A stretch of DNA of 35,466 bases, taken from Multifurca ochricompacta (taxonomy: Eukaryota > Basidiomycota > Agaricomycetes > Russulales > Russulaceae). Where the stretch lies: the NCBI GenBank assembly GCA_022496185.1, contig WTXG01000335.1, forward strand, positions 1 to 35,466. Reading direction: 5' to 3'. Numbering within the stretch: position 1 is the stretch's first letter; each line of letters starts with the position of its first letter. Shown piece by piece: positions 31,052 to 35,466 of the stretch. A program made the position numbers and the translations under genes. Below the pieces are notes generated by a model. That model saw only the letters and a program-made list of their open reading frames with translations, was not told the DNA's origin and made no database searches.

Positions 31052-32220
31052 CTCGGAGTCCACACGCGTCATTAGCATCCTTTGCAAATGCAAACGGTTG
31101 AGTGTTCAGGAAGGAGAAACCGACGAAAGAATAAGTTTGTAGGTGGCAGAAGTGGGACCCGCGAACATGAGATGTTGCGCGTGGCATTCCATACTAGCTG
31201 ATACGCTTATGGCTCGGCCTCGGCCACCGAGGGACAAGTGATGATGTTGAACGCGAATCCCTTACCACTCGTTAAGAAAGAAAATAATACATTCAAGCTG
31301 GCAGGGTCCCACTAGTGGGGGTAGGAGGGTGCCGGAGGTATCAGAGGGTGTGATTTTCTTTGGCCGAGGATCCGATTTCCTTGTGCAACCATGCGGTGCG
31401 GGGTTGGCTTCTTCACATAGAGATAACAGAATTTCAAGATTCACGTGGGTTCTCAGAGGAGTGATTCTCTTTTGGCGCTCATTTAGGCTTGAGGTCTAAG
31501 CAGCGGACGAGCAGAACCTTGCACCAATAATAATCGGACTCAATCACTATCACTGGTAGGTGTCCCTCCTTCACGTTTTATTAGGACCTAAGGATTTACA
31601 CACGTGGAGACATTGATATATCCGTCATCTGAGATGAGATGCATTGCGCCTAGCCCATTGATACGGATACCACTTGATCTTGATTGTAAGGGTAAACTGA
31701 CGCCTGTGGGAGAGTAAACGTAAGTCTTGGAGACAACCGAAGCGAAGGGTGATGATGGCTCAGCAAAAAATTTTAATAAGGCACCTATGCATACGAGGAT
31801 TTTTCCCAGTCTTTGAAGAACTGGCGTTCGCCCGCCGAGTAGTTTGGGATGGAGTACCTCTCTGCTTAGGTGCACGGTGCAAAAAGGGGGGCCACGCGTC
31901 CACACGTAGGCCATATTTACAACGAAAGTCGTAAAGAAAGAAAGTTCGTTTATGAGAGCCTGGGGGGGATGGTAAATGCTTATGCGTCTCGTAACTTGAT
32001 CGAACGGAAATTCATTCGGTACGTAGCCACTCTCGGGCGTAATCGCAGGACATAGTCGAAATTCAGAAGCGGGCAGGAGAAAATACCCGCGGCGGCCGCA
32101 CACACGAGGCCATATGGAAAAATCCTTCCGTCGCCCTTTTGATTCTTACAATTCGCCGAGTGCATGAACTTTGTCTACAAACAATGCAGTGGATAAAAAA
32201 CAAAAAAAAAGTGGAATCAA
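31052..32220. other. Host flank without a supported gene
   Basis: Sequence after hAT-C starts with CTCGGAGT, the expected target copy. A frame on the minus strand (32103-31588) is open for 171 codons, but it begins with GTG, shows no domain I recognise and has no clear promoter. I see no RNA gene or repeat here. CpG is common again, in contrast to the old transposons. Confidence 0.4.
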
Positions 32221-33648
32221 TCAAGCGCCAACACAGTTTTGCTCCAATGTCTTCCCTGCCTTCGCTACAGAGTTGATAGTCGACAACGTCTGACTTAACA
32301 TTGACCGGATCTTCGCATTGGACCTGAGCGCGAAGATATTTTTTGAGTTCCAAGTTTTTTAAAAAAAGGGGGAAGTGCACATACGAATTCAAGGTCTTCA
32401 ACTCATGCATAGCGAGTGTGACGTTCCCGCTGACATGATTCGCGTTTGCCGACTTGTTACCTGACTTGAGTGCGGTGAGAGCCTTCTCCGCCTTCTTAAT
32501 GTGAGCCTGCGCTTTCCCTACGACTTTCACTGCCTCGCTCGGCGAGCAGTTGGCCGAGGCGTCTGTACCATTATTCAAGGACAGATTAGTGGAGTTGGAC
32601 GAGACGTCTGTGCCGTTATTCAAGGACAGATTGGTGGAGTTGGACGAGACGTCTGTGCTGTTGTTCAAGGACAAGTTGGTGGAGTTGGCCGAGATGTCTG
32701 TGCTGTTGTTCAAGGACAGGTTGGTGGAGTTGGCCGAGACGTCTGCACTATTATTCAAGGACAAGTTGGTGGAGTTGGCCGAGACGTCTGTGCCGTTATT
32801 CAAAGACAGATTGGTGGAGTTGGCCGAGACGTCTGTGCCGTTATTCAAGGACAGATTGGTGGAGTTGGCATGCGACGCTTTGTTGTTCTTATTGTGGTCC
32901 TTGATAAGCGTGGCGTTCTTGGCCGCAGTAGAGTTGCCCACTTGCTTATTGTCGATCTTGAGCTCTTGCTTAGCAGCTTTAGCAGCTTTCGCACCATCGA
33001 CGGACGCACCCCCATTGCCGGAGGAAGTGGAGTTCTTGGCCGCCTCCGTAGAGTTGCCCACTTTTTGGTTATTGATCTTGGACTCTTGCTTGGCAGCGTC
33101 CGCATTATCCACCTTGTAAGAGGTAGATGACTGTGACTGTTTCGCTTTCTTGCCCTTTTATCGTTCTTAGCGTTCCCTTCGGCCTTAAACAAACGCATTC
33201 CTGGTGAGCAGGACGTGACGCTCTGCAAAAAAGAGTTACATACTGAAGTATTGTTACCAGAAAGTGACTTGGTATTGTTTGCGAGGGACTTGGAATTATC
33301 CGCTAGGGACTTGCAAATACTCGAAGTAACGTTCGAGTTCCTGAAGTCTCTTCAGTTTCCGTTTCCGAACGCAGTTGATATATTGGACGAACCCGAGTTT
33401 CATCTGAGCAGCAAGCTTTGTGAGGGCTGCGCTCGTCTGCTGGAGTCCGGAAGCGACGTTCTTCTGGCCTGCATTGCACTGAGCATTGTTCGGCTGAGAA
33501 CATTCAGAGGCTGTCCTCCACCGAGTGAGTCAACGCGCCGATAGATGTGGAAATAAATAAAAAGATAAAAATAGGGAGACGTACCCGCTCCAACCACCAC
33601 GAGACCTGCTACGGCAAGAAGATATAAGGAAAGAAGTTTTGCCGCCAT
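32221..33648 (-). CDS. Secreted repeat glycoprotein, five exons
   Basis: The ATG at 33648 starts a signal peptide (MAAKLLSLYLLAVAGLVVVG). My model: exons 33648-33585, 33510-33393, 33340-33244, 33136-32385, 32323-32221, giving about 377 residues. Introns 1, 2 and 4 (74, 52, 61 nt) have clear GT...AG sites. Intron 3 (107 nt, GTATGT donor, CTAAG branch) is needed to keep frame, but its acceptor could differ by 6 nt. The mature N-terminus has a Cys-containing helical part. Residues 183-287 are seven 15-residue units (NSTNLSLNN core) with about three N-glycosylation sequons each. A helical C-terminus ends in a single Cys. It is probably an extracellular or wall-associated glycoprotein. I do not recognise the family. 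Confidence 0.7.
32555..32869 (-). repeat. Coding minisatellite, 7 x 45 bp
   Basis: Seven in-frame 45-bp units encode (A/S)NSTNLSLNN(G/S)TDVS variants. Differences are mostly single bases, so the array is young or homogenised. Open frames on the plus strand here are its antisense shadows. Confidence 0.9.
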
Positions 33649-33782
33649 GCCAGCAATGCAACGGACGAAATGAAAGAAAGATTGAACAAAAAGGACTGTA
33701 TGAAGGAAGGGACGGGGCTAAAAGCGTCAAGCTTAGAGACCTGCTCTGGAACGGGGGAATAACTGTATCCCTCGAAAACACC

Positions 33783-33795
33783 TTATATATATGGG
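33783..33795 (-). promoter_or_regulatory. TATA box of the secreted-protein gene
   Basis: CATATATATAAGG on the minus strand lies about 135-147 bp upstream of the ATG at 33648, which allows a leader of about 100 nt. Confidence 0.55.
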
Positions 33796-34732
33796 CTCCA
33801 GGGTCGGCATCCGGCAAGACAGCTGCAGGACAACAGGCCATAGCGACGACCTGGATAGTAGCAACGAGGTGTTGGTACCTAGGGGCCATGGAGCAGATCT
33901 AATTTCAGGGTGGCTTAAAGAAATCCCAAGTCGTCGGTAACAGGGGACAGGACATGGTCACGAGTGCTTGATTCGGTAGCTTTGTGGGGACGAGCCTCAT
34001 GTGCCAAAAGATGGGCCATTTCCATTCCAGGACAACACAAGGAGCGGGGACGCCAGAGAGATACGCCAATGGCAGAGCGATAGTAACGATAATATTTGGA
34101 GTGTGTGAAGTTTTGCGGTGCACCGCAAACACAATCCAAATCGTTTCTGCCCGTCCGTCCACGTCACGTGCACAGAGAGCAACGGAAGACGGGCAACCAC
34201 CAACCTGACCAGAGCACATCTGGCTTAGCAACTAGTATTTTATTGACCTCAGTGGGGTCCCTTGCTGCGCATTGATGAAGCGAGCAATTAAACTAAACAG
34301 TGAATCTTCCGAACAACCTAAAATGAAAATTTCCTGATTCTTGGCTTCTTGGATTTGATGCGACCCGGGCCGCCACCGATCGCAATGTCGCAGAACCCAA
34401 CTTAACACGAATAGGCGTGTGTATAACAACGTTACTAACATTTCTATGGTGATCATGATCAGAGAGAGAGTACGAGCAAGGGAGTGATTGCCGAAGGTAT
34501 CTTACAACCAGCAGCTATAACACACGTTTTTTAAATCAGTATTGATGATAATTCTGATCCTTGAACACAGTGACATCAGTGGACGACCTGGACGGTTCTG
34601 TACTGGGCCAATTGAAATCAATCGCAAAAATCGGTTGTGCGAGGCATCGATGGCGACGTGCATGACAGACAATGGTTACAACGTGCACGAGACATCTCTG
34701 ATCATATAGGGGTAGGAAAGCGATATGAAGGC
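33796..34732. other. Intergenic region, nothing recognised
   Basis: Short frames exist on both strands (for example 33905-34231 minus) but none has a start context, domain or composition that I can support as a gene. Confidence 0.4.
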
Positions 34733-34963
34733 CTAGTGGGGTGTAATGCCAACACGTCTAAGGTTGAAGACAAGAACGGCATCGGAGAAGATATATAAGA
34801 GTGAAAACGGAAAACCCTTGGACCAATTGTACTTGTACCACTCAATAAAAAATTTGCTTGTGAATGTGCTTTGACTGCGAGCCATAGTCATAGCCAACTG
34901 AGTAGAACCAACCAGGAGTACAAACAAAAGAATGGCCAGGTCAAGGTATGGTTCGTTATTCAT
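34733..34963 (-). CDS. Small hypothetical protein with signal-like N-terminus
   Basis: From the ATG at 34963 the frame encodes 76 residues. The N-terminus has a short polar start, a hydrophobic stretch (LAILLFVLLVG) and a possible cleavage site after STQLA, as in secreted proteins. The rest is rich in Phe, Tyr and Trp. It could be a small secreted protein or the first exon of a longer gene. An upstream in-frame extension to 35020 lacks an ATG. I found no family match. Confidence 0.3.
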   Translation of the reverse strand: MNNEPYLDLAILLFVLLVGSTQLAMTMARSQSTFTSKFFIEWYKYNWSKGFPFSLLYIFSDAVLVFNLRRVGITPH

Positions 34964-35020
34964 TGTTCGTCGCAGTCGGGTTTTGCCGACAATTAGGGCG
35001 CTTAGCTGACATTCTCTCAC

Positions 35021-35466
35021 TTCTCACTTTCGCTCACACCGATACTTTCACTGCGAGGCGAGTGACAGCCAACCGATAATGAGCACAAAGCAAAAGACGA
35101 CAAAGGCTTCAGGGTCATCTACAGGGTTGTATAAAGCTGATTCAGTCAAGGTCTGTGATTCATTCTTCTCACGAGACCCGCTTTTGACCGGATCCCTCAG
35201 GATGTTGCGGAATCCCTTGGATCACTAACCTTCCCGAGGCTGTCGCATCTGCCCTAGCTAGTGATGTAGAGTATCGAGTGCACCAAGTAATTGAGGTGTC
35301 ATAACTCCTTTCATGGCTCGCTTTTCTTTGCTCATGTCTCAAGGAGGCATCTCGCTTATGCGTCACGCGCGCCGTAACACACTCACCACCAGCGACATTG
35401 ATCGAGCCTTACGTGTCCTTAACATCGAACCGCTCTACGGTCATAGCGCGTATACTACCGCGATAT
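35021..35466. other. Right edge, nothing recognised
   Basis: I see no supported gene, RNA or repeat. A gene may begin beyond the window. Confidence 0.35.

Noticed and set aside
31588..32103. Minus-strand frame of 171 codons
   Set aside because: It starts with GTG, has no recognisable domain or promoter and could be a chance frame; mentioned only in the flank description.
32501..33130. Plus-strand frames of about 190-209 codons with regular repeats
   Set aside because: They are antisense shadows of the 45-bp coding array, which has a signal peptide, introns and sequons on the minus strand.

Overview
This is eukaryotic, almost certainly fungal DNA. The introns are short (about 35-110 nt) with GTATGT/GTAAGT donors and CTAAG-like branch points, and the mix of elements (Copia, Ty3/gypsy, a Tad1-like LINE, Tc1/mariner and several hAT families) fits an Agaricomycete. 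That taxonomic placement is inference. About 31 kb is a nested transposon cluster. The last 4.4 kb (31052-35466) is a host-like flank with one convincing secreted-protein gene.

Layout. 1-2038 is one end of a hAT-type element (hAT-A). 2039-8790 is an old Copia element, split by hAT-A, by an ORF1-only LINE (2198-3897, 18-bp target duplication) and by a solo LTR (6306-6886, 5-bp target duplication). The Copia element sits in the LTR of a gag-only LTR retrotransposon on the minus strand, which continues as LTR-internal-LTR-internal (8791-11485). From 11486 a gypsy element on the plus strand starts inside that gag-only element: 5' LTR 11486-12230, a very long leader, gag, and a broken pol ending at 24193. 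The gypsy is interrupted by a second hAT-A copy (13021-15967, 8-bp duplication) and by hAT-B (21533-22737, 8-bp duplication). A third gag-only element (24194-25656) cuts off its 3' end. Then come a Tc1/mariner-derived palindrome (25679-27273) and a decayed, intron-containing hAT transposase gene (hAT-C, to 31051) that carries a solo LTR.

The most unusual feature is the gypsy leader. From just after the LTR TATA box to the likely gag start at 18605 there are about 3.6 kb of element sequence (hAT insert removed) with only two ATG triplets in any plus-strand frame. Both could come from single C-to-T changes at CpG. The leader still holds long open frames that lack methionine. Gag directly downstream has about twenty ATGs in under 1 kb. 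Leader and gag frames are largely open while pol carries many frameshifts. The nearby gag-only element shares the outer part of its LTR with this gypsy, so the two look like a helper and a non-autonomous partner.

Other points of note: hAT-A carries outward-facing tRNA-like Pol III promoter modules at both ends and a Ty3-type Gag fragment inside. At least six in-frame stops in Copia are TGA where the family usually has Arg, consistent with CpG deamination. The right flank encodes a secreted protein with seven 15-residue, sequon-rich repeats.
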